Source of the DNA: Mesorhizobium plurifarium
GTDB lineage: Bacteria; Pseudomonadota; Alphaproteobacteria; Rhizobiales; Rhizobiaceae
Assembly (NCBI GenBank): GCA_000824785.1
Contig: CCNB01000004.1
Location: 48,563-112,562 of the forward strand
Reading direction: 5' to 3'
Length of the DNA: 64,000 bases
The position numbers were made by a program, and so were the translations under genes. Under the pieces are notes generated by a model. The model did no database searches, was not told where the DNA came from, and saw nothing but the letters and a program-made list of their open reading frames with translations. Below, in pieces: positions 1 through 7,703 of this stretch (positions are counted from its first letter, which is position 1; every line of letters starts with the position of its first letter).

Positions 1-160
1 CGCGCAGCGCCGAGACGGATGAGGGGTGTTCCAGCGGAGTAAGACGCTGGCGGCATTGCTGCAGCGCCCCAAGCCGGCAAAGGTCTTCGTCAAGCTGGAG
101 CACCCCTCATCCGGCCGCTTCGCGGCCACCTTCTCCCACAAGGGGAGAAGGGGAACGCCG
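1..160. repeat. Palindromic intergenic repeat, family D copy 1
   Basis: A 12-base arm at 17-28 (GGATGAGGGGTG) is answered by its complement at the end of 94-112, so about 95 bases can fold into one long hairpin. It is followed by a GC-rich segment containing CGGCCGCTTCGCGGCC and a CTTCTCCC/GGGGAGAAG hairpin. Similar blocks recur near 51787, 58486 and 62300, always between genes. No coding region is supported in 1-305; the open frames there are by-products of the repeat. Confidence 0.75.
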
Positions 161-305
161 CGCTCAATTCTTGAGCTAACCCGGCATTGTCTGGCCGGCA
201 TCACATCAAAGGCGCATCTGCCGATCACCGGGTTGACGTGCGTCAATGCTCGGCCTTCCCTGTCCCCTACCATGGCCGCCGTCAGCAATGACTTCGGAGG
301 CGAAG

Positions 306-758
306 ATGGACGCGCAGATCAAGGACAAAATCCAGACACTGCTGGACCAGCACCGGGTCATGACGGTTGCGACGTTGAGGCCGGACGGCTGGCCGCAGGC
401 GACGACAGTCGGCTATGTGAACGACGGCCTCACTCTATACTTCCTCTGCGGCCTGGACAGCCAGAAGGCGGCGAACATCGCGCGAGACGATCGCCTGTCG
501 CTGACCATCGACCATGACGCGCCGCAGGTGATGGAGATTACGGGCCTGTCGATGGCGGCGCGGGCGCAGCCGGTCACCGACAAAGCCGAGGCCGAGAAGG
601 TGCTGCGGATGCTGCCGATGAAATATCCGCCGCAAAGCTCGCTGCCTGGTCCGATGCCGACGCCGGACCAGGTACGCATCTTCCGCGTGATGCCGACGGT
701 GATCTCCGTGCTGGACTACTCGAAGGGTTTTGGCCACACCGACCTGGTCACTTGCTGA
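306..758 (+). CDS. Pyridoxamine 5'-phosphate oxidase-family (PPOX-class) flavin-binding protein
   Basis: This 150-residue protein matches the small single-domain split-barrel PPOX family. Members bind FMN, F420 or haem and include reductases and proteins of unknown substrate. The N-terminal strand pattern (MTVATLRPDGWPQATTV, about residues 19-35) and the following YFLCGLDSQKAANI segment are characteristic. I chose the ATG at 306 because a GGAGG lies 7 bases upstream; an open frame continues to 246 but has no ribosome site there. It stands alone between a repeat and a small membrane-protein gene, so the cofactor and substrate cannot be inferred. Confidence 0.8.
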   Translation: MDAQIKDKIQTLLDQHRVMTVATLRPDGWPQATTVGYVNDGLTLYFLCGLDSQKAANIARDDRLSLTIDHDAPQVMEITGLSMAARAQPVTDKAEAEKVLRMLPMKYPPQSSLPGPMPTPDQVRIFRVMPTVISVLDYSKGFGHTDLVTC

Positions 759-859
759 GCGGGATGGCCGCGATCTAATTGATCGATCGCGTGATCCAGA
801 TCAAAGCATGCCCATCGTTCCCGGTGTCTCCTCGGCCTGTTCTTTTCGAGGAGATGGAT

Positions 860-973
860 ATGCCTACCGAGAGCCTGATCGTCGTCACCGCAGTCCTGGC
901 CTATTTCGCGGCCTTCATGGGCGTGCTCGCCTATGTGGCAATGGCGGAATCGCGACATCTGCCAAGGAGATAG
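860..973 (+). CDS. Single-span membrane microprotein
   Basis: The frame encodes about 37 residues with one hydrophobic segment (LIVVTAVLAYFAAFMGVLAYV) and a short basic tail ending in RHLPRR. An ATG at 860 is preceded by GAGGAG 6-11 bases upstream; an ATG at 854 would add two residues. I do not recognise a named family. The layout resembles other rhizobial one-helix proteins with a cytoplasmic basic end. Its stop lies 17 bases before the convergent GH25 gene. Confidence 0.5.
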   Translation: MPTESLIVVTAVLAYFAAFMGVLAYVAMAESRHLPRR

Positions 974-990
974 CCGAGGCAGTCCCAAGC

Positions 991-2112
991 CTAGTCCGCG
1001 TCGGCCATCATCTGCCCGCCCCCGCCGAGCCAGGCGCGCCATTGCCGCTCGTCGCCGTGGAAGACGTTGAGGTCGATGCGGCCGCTCACGCCATGCGACA
1101 GGCCGGAGCCGGAATACTGCCAGAACAGCCATTTGCGGCCCGGATAGACTTTTGACGGATGCGCCGCCACCGCGCGCAGCCAGAAGGGATAGTTCTGGAA
1201 GGCGCCGCGCAGGTTGTCGCGATAGAAGTCGGGGCTGGTGTAGATGATGGGCCGCTGGCCGTAGTGGCGCTCCAGCTTGTCCATGAAGACCTGCATCTTC
1301 TCCAGCACTTTTTCACGCGACGGCTTGCGTCTGCACGAAGAGTCGCCGTTCCACTCGACGTCGATGACCGGCGGCAGCGCGCCGTCGACCTTCGGCACGT
1401 TGCGGATGAACCAGTCGGCCTGCTCGCCGGCCGTGCGGCACCAGTAGAAGAAATGATAGGCGCCGCGCTTCAGCCCGGCGGCATCGGCGTTGCGCCAGTT
1501 CTTCATGAACATCGGGTCGAGATGGTCGCCGCCGTCGGTCGCCTTGATATAGGCGAAGTTGGCGCCCTGGGCGCGCAGCTTCTCCCAATTGATGTTGCCC
1601 TGCCAGCGAGAGACGTCGACGCCATGCACGGCGAGATGCCGCGGCGAGGAGCGGCCGAAATTGATCGGCTTGGCATCGCGGAACGCATAGCGGGTGACCG
1701 GGCTGGCGAGCATGGCGGGCGCGGCGCGCGACAGCCGCTTCGGCGGCGAGACGAGCGCTGCCTCCTGCACCGGCGGCTCGACGCTGTCCGGCAGATCGGT
1801 CGCCGGGAAGTTCACTGTCTCCTCCTCGGCGAGGCCGAAGGGGCGCGAATTCTCGTCGTCAGCGCCCGCGTTACCTTCGTCGAGCAGCGGCGCCGGCGGC
1901 GTGATGCGCGCCATGCCCGACATCGACGCGGTCTCGACGGTCTTTTCCCTTACAGCGGTCTTCACGCCTTTCGACACCGGCGCGCTCGGCCGCACGACCG
2001 AGCTCGTCGTCTCGTTGGACGGCAACTGCAAGGCATCGACGCCCGACGTGGACGAGCAGCCGGCAAGGCAAAGCGCTGCGAGCACGAAAATGACGACGCC
2101 AAAAATCCGCAT
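991..2112 (-). CDS. Lipid-anchored GH25-family muramidase
   Basis: A 373-residue protein with a lipoprotein signal (LCLAGC, modified Cys about 19), a low-complexity Ser/Pro/Glu linker to about residue 160, and a glycoside hydrolase family 25 domain from about 163 to the end. GH25 enzymes cleave the N-acetylmuramyl-beta-1,4-N-acetylglucosamine bond. The family Asp of DVSRWQG (about 166) and the Asp-x-Glu pair of PPVIDVEWNGD (about 251 and 253) are present, so it should be active. The anchor suggests action on peptidoglycan from the inner or outer membrane. It is transcribed alone, convergent with the gene before it. Confidence 0.85.
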   Translation of the reverse strand: MRIFGVVIFVLAALCLAGCSSTSGVDALQLPSNETTSSVVRPSAPVSKGVKTAVREKTVETASMSGMARITPPAPLLDEGNAGADDENSRPFGLAEEETVNFPATDLPDSVEPPVQEAALVSPPKRLSRAAPAMLASPVTRYAFRDAKPINFGRSSPRHLAVHGVDVSRWQGNINWEKLRAQGANFAYIKATDGGDHLDPMFMKNWRNADAAGLKRGAYHFFYWCRTAGEQADWFIRNVPKVDGALPPVIDVEWNGDSSCRRKPSREKVLEKMQVFMDKLERHYGQRPIIYTSPDFYRDNLRGAFQNYPFWLRAVAAHPSKVYPGRKWLFWQYSGSGLSHGVSGRIDLNVFHGDERQWRAWLGGGGQMMADAD

Positions 2113-2416
2113 CTTTGACCTGTACGCGAGACAAAACAGACCGAAGGCAGGAACAGCGCCGCCGGAAGCCCCATTCCTAATGAGAAATTACCAACAAAGT
2201 TTGAATCAAAATTTACCTTTGGCGCGACGGTGGTGACCGATTCGCGGTTTCCCCGTCACCTCGCCCGGACAAAGGCGCAGCCGCGAGCTTAGGATCAGGA
2301 CGATCGTCGCCGGATCGGCGGACGCATTGAAGCAGGGACTAAACCTGGCTCGCCTGGCACCCCATATACGCGGCTCGCGCAAAGTGAAGCGCTCACGTAC
2401 CCAGGGATTGTGCTTA
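2113..2416. other. Divergent intergenic region, no gene seen
   Basis: About 304 bases separate the GH25 gene and the Tim44-like gene, which are transcribed away from each other, so both promoters should lie here. An AT-rich stretch near 2178-2220 is the likeliest promoter for the minus-strand gene. I could not fix a convincing -35/-10 pair and see no small gene or structured RNA. Confidence 0.4.
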
Positions 2417-3388
2417 ATGTCGAAGTCACGAACGATCAAAGTCGCGTCGATCCTCATGATCCTGCTGATGGCGCTCGGAACCGTCTCCATCGGCCCCGCC
2501 GAGGCGCGCATGGGCGGCAGCTTCGGCAGCCGTGGCAGCCGCACCTACCAGGCGCCCGCGCCGACCAGGACGGCCCCTTACACGGCGCCTGTCACGCGCT
2601 CGATGACGCCGCAAACCACCCAGTCCATCCCATCGTCGCAGTCGTTTCCCGGCTCCGCGCGTCCCGGTTTCTGGCGCGGTTTCGGCGGCGGCTTTGTCGG
2701 CGGCCTGGTGGGAGGGCTGTTCTTCCAGGGCCTGTTCGGCATGATGCTGGGCCATGGTTTCGGCGGCATTGGCGGCGGGCTGAGCGTCATCTTCCAGTTG
2801 CTCTTGATCGGCGGCCTCGTGATGCTGGCGATGCGCTTCCTCAATCGTGACAATGCCGCTCCGGCCAACATGCGAAGCGCCGGCGTTCCGTTCGGACGGC
2901 AAGGCTGGGGCGGCGCGCCGCCCAGCTATTCGCCCAGCACCGCGGGCTTCGGCTCCGCTGACGCATCCGGCGCGGATGAAATCGGCATCACGGACGCCGA
3001 TCGCGACGCGTTCGAACGAATCCTCGGCGAGGTGCAGGCTGCCTTCACCCGCGAGGATCATCAGGGCTTGCGCCGGCTGACGACCCCCGAGATGGTCTCC
3101 TACCTTTCGGAGGAATTGGCGGACAATGCGACTCACGGCCTCAAGAACGAGGTGACAAACCTTCGGCTCCGGAAGGGCGAAGTGGCGGAGGCGTGGCGGG
3201 AAGGCTCGCGCGACTACGCCACCGTGGCGATGCGCTGGTCGGCGATCGATATCATGCGCAACCGCCAGACCGGCGCCGTCGAGAAGGGCGATCCCGACAA
3301 TCCGGTCGAAGCGACCGAGCTGTGGACCTTCACCCGCCAGGCCGGAGAACCATGGCTGCTGTCCGCGATCCAGGACGCAACCGGTTAA
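2417..3388 (+). CDS. Tim44-like domain membrane protein
   Basis: A 323-residue protein. It begins with a signal or anchor helix (residues about 8-28), followed by a Ser/Pro/Thr-rich stretch, a glycine-rich membrane-active segment around residues 80-140 (GGGFVGGLVGGLF) and a soluble Tim44-like domain over roughly the last 140 residues. Tim44-like domains in alphaproteobacteria bind membranes; the founding member tethers the mitochondrial import motor, but bacterial roles are mostly unproven. The ATG at 2417 gives a clean signal sequence; an open frame to 2327 encodes an unlikely basic extension. It converges with the phosphodiester glycosidase gene. Confidence 0.8.
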   Translation: MSKSRTIKVASILMILLMALGTVSIGPAEARMGGSFGSRGSRTYQAPAPTRTAPYTAPVTRSMTPQTTQSIPSSQSFPGSARPGFWRGFGGGFVGGLVGGLFFQGLFGMMLGHGFGGIGGGLSVIFQLLLIGGLVMLAMRFLNRDNAAPANMRSAGVPFGRQGWGGAPPSYSPSTAGFGSADASGADEIGITDADRDAFERILGEVQAAFTREDHQGLRRLTTPEMVSYLSEELADNATHGLKNEVTNLRLRKGEVAEAWREGSRDYATVAMRWSAIDIMRNRQTGAVEKGDPDNPVEATELWTFTRQAGEPWLLSAIQDATG

Positions 3389-3418
3389 GCTGGAAACGCC
3401 ACGCAACAAGCGCTGTGG

Positions 3419-4204
3419 CTACCGCCTGAACACGCCGATCATCGGGCCGAGATTCCAGAAATCGTCGTTGCGGCCGATCCCGGGCGCATAGAGGCTCGAG
3501 ATCGAGCCGTCGAGGAAGAGCGCATTCGGGCAGCCGAGCTCGTCGCGGAACAGCCGCGCGAATTCGTGGAAGGTCACGACGTCGTCGGAGATCGCGAAGA
3601 CCGCGACGCCGTCGGCGCGCACGCCCACGCCGTCGCGGATCTTGCGCGAGGTGCCGTTTGCCTGAAATTTCGGATGCAGCTTGCCGTCGATGACCAGCAT
3701 CGGTCCGGACTGCGTTGCGTAGTCCACGCGCGGCGGACGCTTCAGGTAATCCCTGGTCGCGCGAACGCCCGCCTTGCCGGCGCTCAGATAGAAGATGCCG
3801 TTCGGCTGCATGGAGAAATTGCCGGTTCCCGATCCGGTCCTCGCCGGCGTGACCTGCTCGCCGCGTTCGACATAGAGCCCGACCGGCGCGAGGTTCGGAT
3901 GATACATGCCGGCATTGATGCCGAAGAGCATGGTGCGCCCCGTCGCCTGCTGCGCGCTGCGCAGATTGTGCAGAGACCGGTAGAGCTCGCCGTCCTTGTC
4001 TTTCCAGAACAGTTCGATGGAAAAATGCTTCGGATCGGTCTCGCAGACCAGGTAGGTCGCGTTCTCGAAGGTCTGGTTGCGGCAGGGCGGCAGCGCCGCC
4101 AGCCACTGGCCAAGGCCCATGCCCGCGCCAACCGCGGCAGGCACCGCCGCTTTCACCAGCGTTGCCAGCAAAGGCACCGATTGCAGCAGCGTCACTAGAT
4201 CCAT
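3419..4204 (-). CDS. Phosphodiester glycosidase (NAGPA/DUF2233) family protein
   Basis: A 261-residue protein with a hydrophobic N-terminus (about residues 5-35), probably an anchor or signal, followed by the phosphodiester-glycosidase fold. Typical family segments are GINAGMYHPN, GNFSMQPNGIFY, QSGPMLVIDG, RDGVGV and ALFLDGSISSLY. Family members hydrolyse sugar-1-phosphodiesters; the animal enzyme uncovers mannose-6-phosphate. Bacterial substrates are largely unknown, and envelope polymers are a reasonable guess here because the next gene upstream is uppP. A palindromic repeat separates the two. Confidence 0.8.
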   Translation of the reverse strand: MDLVTLLQSVPLLATLVKAAVPAAVGAGMGLGQWLAALPPCRNQTFENATYLVCETDPKHFSIELFWKDKDGELYRSLHNLRSAQQATGRTMLFGINAGMYHPNLAPVGLYVERGEQVTPARTGSGTGNFSMQPNGIFYLSAGKAGVRATRDYLKRPPRVDYATQSGPMLVIDGKLHPKFQANGTSRKIRDGVGVRADGVAVFAISDDVVTFHEFARLFRDELGCPNALFLDGSISSLYAPGIGRNDDFWNLGPMIGVFRR

Positions 4205-4252
4205 CAGAGCCCCGAAGAAATAGCGGATGGCGTGGCGGCCTCCAGGCCAGGC

Positions 4253-4397
4253 AGGGTGTGTCGAGATTCAGGTCAGGCCGAGCCGAAAATGGTGGCTTTC
4301 GAGAACCGGAGCGGAGCGTACTTAAAGTACGTGAGCACCGGAAGCGCAGGAAGCCGCCATTTGCAGGCCGGGCCTCACCTGAATATCGACACACCCT
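4253..4397. repeat. Nested palindromic element, family C
   Basis: Terminal arms GGGTGTGTCGAGATTCAGGT (about 4255-4274) and its near-perfect inverse (about 4376-4395, one mismatch in 20) bracket about 100 bases containing an inner palindrome GTACTTAAAGTAC (4318-4330) flanked by related GC-rich arms. The unit fills most of the gap between the phosphodiester glycosidase and uppP. It carries no open frame of interest. It resembles rhizobial intergenic mosaic elements in general form. Confidence 0.7.
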
Positions 4398-5268
4398 AGG
4401 TGAGCCAGCCGGTGGCGACGCCGATCAGCAGCACCACGCCGAGCAGACCGCGATAGATGACGAATGGCCAGGCGGAGAAGCGTTCGAGCACCCGCATCAG
4501 TCCCCAAATGGCGAAGAAGGCCGAGATCGAGGCGACGACGAGGCCGACAGCCAGGATCGACCAGCCATGCGCGTCGAGATGCACCTTGTGCAGTTCATAG
4601 AGCTCCTTGAGGCCGGCCAGCGCGATGGCCGGCAAGCCGAGCAGGAAGGACAGGCGCGCCGCCTCCGGCCGGGCAAAGCCCAGCCCCATCGCCGCCGTCA
4701 GCGTCGAGCCCGAGCGCGAGACGCCGGGAATAAGCGCGCCGACCTGGGCGATGCCCACCAGCAGCGCGTCGAGGATCGATGCCTGGCGCAGCATGAGCTT
4801 GTGGCTGGCGAAAATCTCGGCGAGCGCCAGAAGGATCGCCATGGCGATGCAGGCCCAGCCGATGACTGCGAGCCCGCGCAGCGGCGAATTGCAGGCGTTG
4901 AGCACGCCGGAAAGCGCAAGGCCCGCAATGACGATCGGGACGGTGGCAAGCACGATGCTGATCGCGAGGCGGAAATAGCGGTCGCCGAAATCGCGGCGTG
5001 AGATCGCCGAGATTGATCCGAACAGCACGTCCCTGACGTCGCTCCAGAAATAGCTGACCACCGCCGCCAGCGCCGCGAGCTGCATGGCGGCGGAGAAGGC
5101 CGAGCCGGGATCCTGCCAGCCGAGTACGGCCGGCACGATGCGCATATGCGCGGTCGACGAGATCGGCAGCAATTCGGTGATGCCTTGCACGATGCCCAGA
5201 AACGCCACCTTGGCATAACCCAGGCCGACAAAGCCGGTATCCAACCCTTGAGTGCAGACGTCGGTCAT
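4396..5268 (-). CDS. uppP: Undecaprenyl-diphosphatase UppP (BacA family)
   Basis: A 290-residue polytopic membrane protein that removes the terminal phosphate from undecaprenyl pyrophosphate, recycling the lipid carrier for peptidoglycan and other envelope glycans. Both family signatures are visible: GIVQGITELLPISSTAH (residues 25-41, with the conserved Glu) and PGVSRSGS (181-188). The ATG at 5268 follows an AAGGA ribosome site and gives a normal length; a longer frame to 5409 has an unlikely basic extension. Being a BacA-type protein, it can contribute to bacitracin tolerance. Confidence 0.93.
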   Translation of the reverse strand: MTDVCTQGLDTGFVGLGYAKVAFLGIVQGITELLPISSTAHMRIVPAVLGWQDPGSAFSAAMQLAALAAVVSYFWSDVRDVLFGSISAISRRDFGDRYFRLAISIVLATVPIVIAGLALSGVLNACNSPLRGLAVIGWACIAMAILLALAEIFASHKLMLRQASILDALLVGIAQVGALIPGVSRSGSTLTAAMGLGFARPEAARLSFLLGLPAIALAGLKELYELHKVHLDAHGWSILAVGLVVASISAFFAIWGLMRVLERFSAWPFVIYRGLLGVVLLIGVATGWLT

Positions 5269-5402
5269 CTCAATCCTTTTCCCGACGCCCCGGCCCCTGC
5301 CGAGGCAAAAGTGAATCGTCGTTCGAAAGCCCTGGAAGACAGGCTTAGCCTCACGATAGCGTGATTCCAACTCACGGATTTGTAAGGTGCCGCTAATCCT
5401 GC

Positions 5403-5430
5403 TTGACAACGTTCGGTTACATATTATGAT
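5403..5430 (+). promoter_or_regulatory. Sigma-70-type promoter of the 5472 gene
   Basis: TTGACA (5403-5408) and TATGAT (5425-5430) are separated by 16 bases and lie about 40 bases upstream of the ATG at 5472, which has its own GGAGGA ribosome site. This is among the best housekeeping-type promoter matches in the window. Confidence 0.6.
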
Positions 5431-5471
5431 CCACTAATCTTACAGTGTAAGGCAAATCGGAGGAGCATCAG

Positions 5472-6401
5472 ATGTCGACTGCCGCCCTCTCGGAATTGGA
5501 GCCGGTCGCGCCGCCGGAAACGCATGCTGCGGAAATTGCGATCGAGGAGGTATCGCGTGATACCAGCCGCGCCATCGAGCGTGCCGAAGTGGCTGCCTGG
5601 CTCGACCTCTACGAAGCGGCGCCCGCCGATTTCGCGGCGCGGCAAGGGCTTTCGATCGCAAGCGATGGCGATCTGGTCTGGACCATCTGCACGACGATCC
5701 CGTTCATCCATTTCAACTGCGTGAAGAATATCGGTGTCGACGGTCCGGCGACCGAAGACCAAGTCGACGCGCTGCTCGCGCGCTACCGTGATGCCGGTAT
5801 CATGCGGCCGTGGTTCTATACCAATCCGCATGCCGAACCGGCGCGGCTGCGATGCTGGCTGGAAGCGCGCGGCCTGCAGCACCAGGGCGGCTGGGAGCGC
5901 ATCCATCGCGACGCGACGCCGCTGCCGGACGAACCGCTTTTCCCGGGCGACCCGCTGATCCCGGTCGACGATCTGGTGGTCGAGGAGGTCACGCCCAGGA
6001 CAGCTTCGCAATGGGCTTCCTTCATCGATGCCAAATACAGGCTCCCCACCTCGCCCTGGCTCATGGCGCTTGTCGGCCGCAAGGGCTGGCGTCACTACAT
6101 GCTGAAACGCAGGGGTGCGGTCGCCGCCGTGCGCTCGCTCTTCATCTCAGACGGCGCCGCCTGGAGCGGCATCGATGCGCCGGTGCCCGGCATCATGGCG
6201 CCGAGCTTCGATCTTGACGCCATGCTTGGCGAAAGGCTGGTTCGCGACGGCATCGCCGCCGGCGCAAAACTTTTTGTCGCCGACATCGAGGCGCCGCGCC
6301 CCGACCGCGACGGGCCGGCCTATCGCAACTACGACCGGCTCGGCTTCAAGCTCGCCTATTTGCGCAATCATTACAGCTACCTGCCCGCGCATTCGAGTTG
6401 A
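5472..6401 (+). CDS. GNAT-like acetyltransferase, two-part, substrate unknown
   Basis: A 309-residue protein. Residues about 40-145 hold one domain without a clear label, and the C-terminal half (ASQWASFIDAKYRLPTSPWLMALVGRKGW followed later by NYDRLGFKLAYLRNHY) resembles GNAT acetyltransferases, including the final strand-turn in which a Tyr usually assists acetyl-CoA chemistry. A ribosome site GGAGGA sits 6 bases before the ATG, and a good promoter lies upstream. It is monocistronic. The target is not predictable from its neighbours. Confidence 0.65.
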   Translation: MSTAALSELEPVAPPETHAAEIAIEEVSRDTSRAIERAEVAAWLDLYEAAPADFAARQGLSIASDGDLVWTICTTIPFIHFNCVKNIGVDGPATEDQVDALLARYRDAGIMRPWFYTNPHAEPARLRCWLEARGLQHQGGWERIHRDATPLPDEPLFPGDPLIPVDDLVVEEVTPRTASQWASFIDAKYRLPTSPWLMALVGRKGWRHYMLKRRGAVAAVRSLFISDGAAWSGIDAPVPGIMAPSFDLDAMLGERLVRDGIAAGAKLFVADIEAPRPDRDGPAYRNYDRLGFKLAYLRNHYSYLPAHSS

Positions 6402-6458
6402 TCGGCAGCTGTTGTCCCTGCGCAATTCCTGCGGGAAAGTGACATTTTGTGGGCCGCC

Positions 6459-6671
6459 TCAGCGGTAGAGCCATTGCTTCAGGCAACTTCTTGCCACCAC
6501 ATGCGCCGGCGGCACCGAAGCCTGGTCGATGCGGGACTCATCGCCAGCCCTGTCGCGCGCCTTTTCCAGAAGCAGGCGAATTTCGGCCGGACGCACCCGG
6601 TCGCGTTCCATCACGAGCTGGATCATCGGGTCGTTTAAAAGCTCGTCCAGGGTGTTGATGCTCTCGCTCAT
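6459..6671 (-). CDS. Small hypothetical protein, 70 residues
   Basis: A soluble helical protein that starts MSESINTLDELLNDPMI and contains a basic, charged middle region. The ATG at 6671 is preceded by a strong GAGGAGG ribosome site, which supports expression. I do not recognise a family. The composition (few Cys, many Arg/Glu/Leu) could fit a small DNA- or protein-binding factor, but nothing specific can be claimed. Confidence 0.6.
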   Translation of the reverse strand: MSESINTLDELLNDPMIQLVMERDRVRPAEIRLLLEKARDRAGDESRIDQASVPPAHVVARSCLKQWLYR

Positions 6672-6798
6672 CCGTCGCCTCCTCGATGCCTGCCCGCACC
6701 GCTTTAAATAGGCAGCAATGATGGCTCGCCAATGACGCTTTGCCGGCTATGTCGTGAATCGAAGATGAAATTTTTGTGCAGGCCTGCGTCGCAATGAC

Positions 6799-7194
6799 TC
6801 AGGCCGGCGGCGCGCCTTCATATTGCGGCAGGCCATCGTCGAGCATCACCCAGGGCTGCTTCGAGGCGGTCCAGAAATGCATGTCGGGCTTGAACAGCGA
6901 CGGGTCGTCGAGCGACCCCGACGTGACGCCGAGAATGCCCCGGGAGTCGCGCCGTGAGAACAGCGTCGTGCCGCAGGCCGGGCAGAAGCCGCGCTTGAGG
7001 TCCGGCGTGGAATTGATTGTCGCCACCGGACCTTCGATGGTCACGTCGTCGATACGGAACAGAAGTCGCGCATTGAAGGCGGCGCCGATCGCTCTCTGGC
7101 AGATCCGGCAATGGCAGACCCGTTCGTTGACCGGTTCGACTTCGGCCTTGTAGCGCACCGCGCCGCACAGGCATCCGCCCTCATATTTTGCCAT
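6799..7194 (-). CDS. GFA-family (glutathione-dependent formaldehyde-activating-like) zinc protein
   Basis: A 131-residue protein with the GFA/CENP-V fold. Zinc-binding cysteines appear as GGCLCGAVRY (residues 7-16), CHCRICQ (about 28-34) and FCPACGT (about 70-76). The founding enzyme was reported to speed formaldehyde-glutathione adduct formation, but most paralogues have unknown substrates. A second GFA gene lies at 59103. It is not obviously in an operon; the gene downstream on the same strand is separated by more than 100 bases. Confidence 0.88.
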   Translation of the reverse strand: MAKYEGGCLCGAVRYKAEVEPVNERVCHCRICQRAIGAAFNARLLFRIDDVTIEGPVATINSTPDLKRGFCPACGTTLFSRRDSRGILGVTSGSLDDPSLFKPDMHFWTASKQPWVMLDDGLPQYEGAPPA

Positions 7195-7312
7195 GGCAAG
7201 CTTCCTGTTCGTGGACTATCGGCACGCTCTAACCGCCGGCGCGGCAGCGTCAAACAAAAAGCATTGATGGGACGCGATCGGTAACGGTGATGAAGCGGCC
7301 GGACGCTCAGGA

Positions 7313-7561
7313 TCAGTGGCGCTTGGCCTGCACGAGATAGGCGTCGATCGTGGTCTCGCCGAGCCACTTGGCGGCTTCGAGCCGGTGCAGCCCCTCAACC
7401 AGGATGTGGCGCTTGCCGTCGTGCCGCACCTGGATCGGCGTCTTCATGCCATTCTCGAGGATATCCTCGGCAAGATGGCGCACGGTTTCGGGATGCAGCG
7501 TCTTGCGACGCGCTGTCGGCACGTAGATGTCGTCGACCTTGACCTTTTGTACCCGCAGCAT
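7313..7561 (-). CDS. Stand-alone ParB/Srx-like nuclease domain protein
   Basis: An 82-residue protein consisting only of the ParB N-terminal (CTPase/sulfiredoxin) fold. The pattern VDDIYVPTARRK, then VRHLAEDILENGMKTPIQV, then ILVEGLHRLEAAKWLG is typical. It lacks the helix-turn-helix and dimer domain of a partition ParB, so it should not act as a centromere-binding protein. The ATG at 7561 has a GGGGAG upstream; a longer frame to 7648 looks spurious. Related solo domains occur in methyltransferase and mobile-element contexts, but none is adjacent here. Confidence 0.75.
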   Translation of the reverse strand: MLRVQKVKVDDIYVPTARRKTLHPETVRHLAEDILENGMKTPIQVRHDGKRHILVEGLHRLEAAKWLGETTIDAYLVQAKRH

Positions 7562-7703
7562 GTCGACTCCCCGGCACTGAACGTCGCCTTCCGATGAAAT
7601 AGTCTGTTTGCCGGATATGGCCAAGCGCGCTGGCCCGATGCTTTCCATTTGACGCTCGGCCGGCCAATGGTCTCAATGACGGCCTCGTGATCTCAGGTGT
7701 TCC

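Noticed and set aside
26..517. Open frame of 163 codons at the left edge
   Set aside because: It runs through a palindromic repeat and over the PPOX gene in another frame, with no ribosome site and no recognisable domain.
7313..7561. Chromosome or plasmid partition ParB
   Set aside because: The helix-turn-helix and dimer domains are missing, and no parA or parS is nearby.
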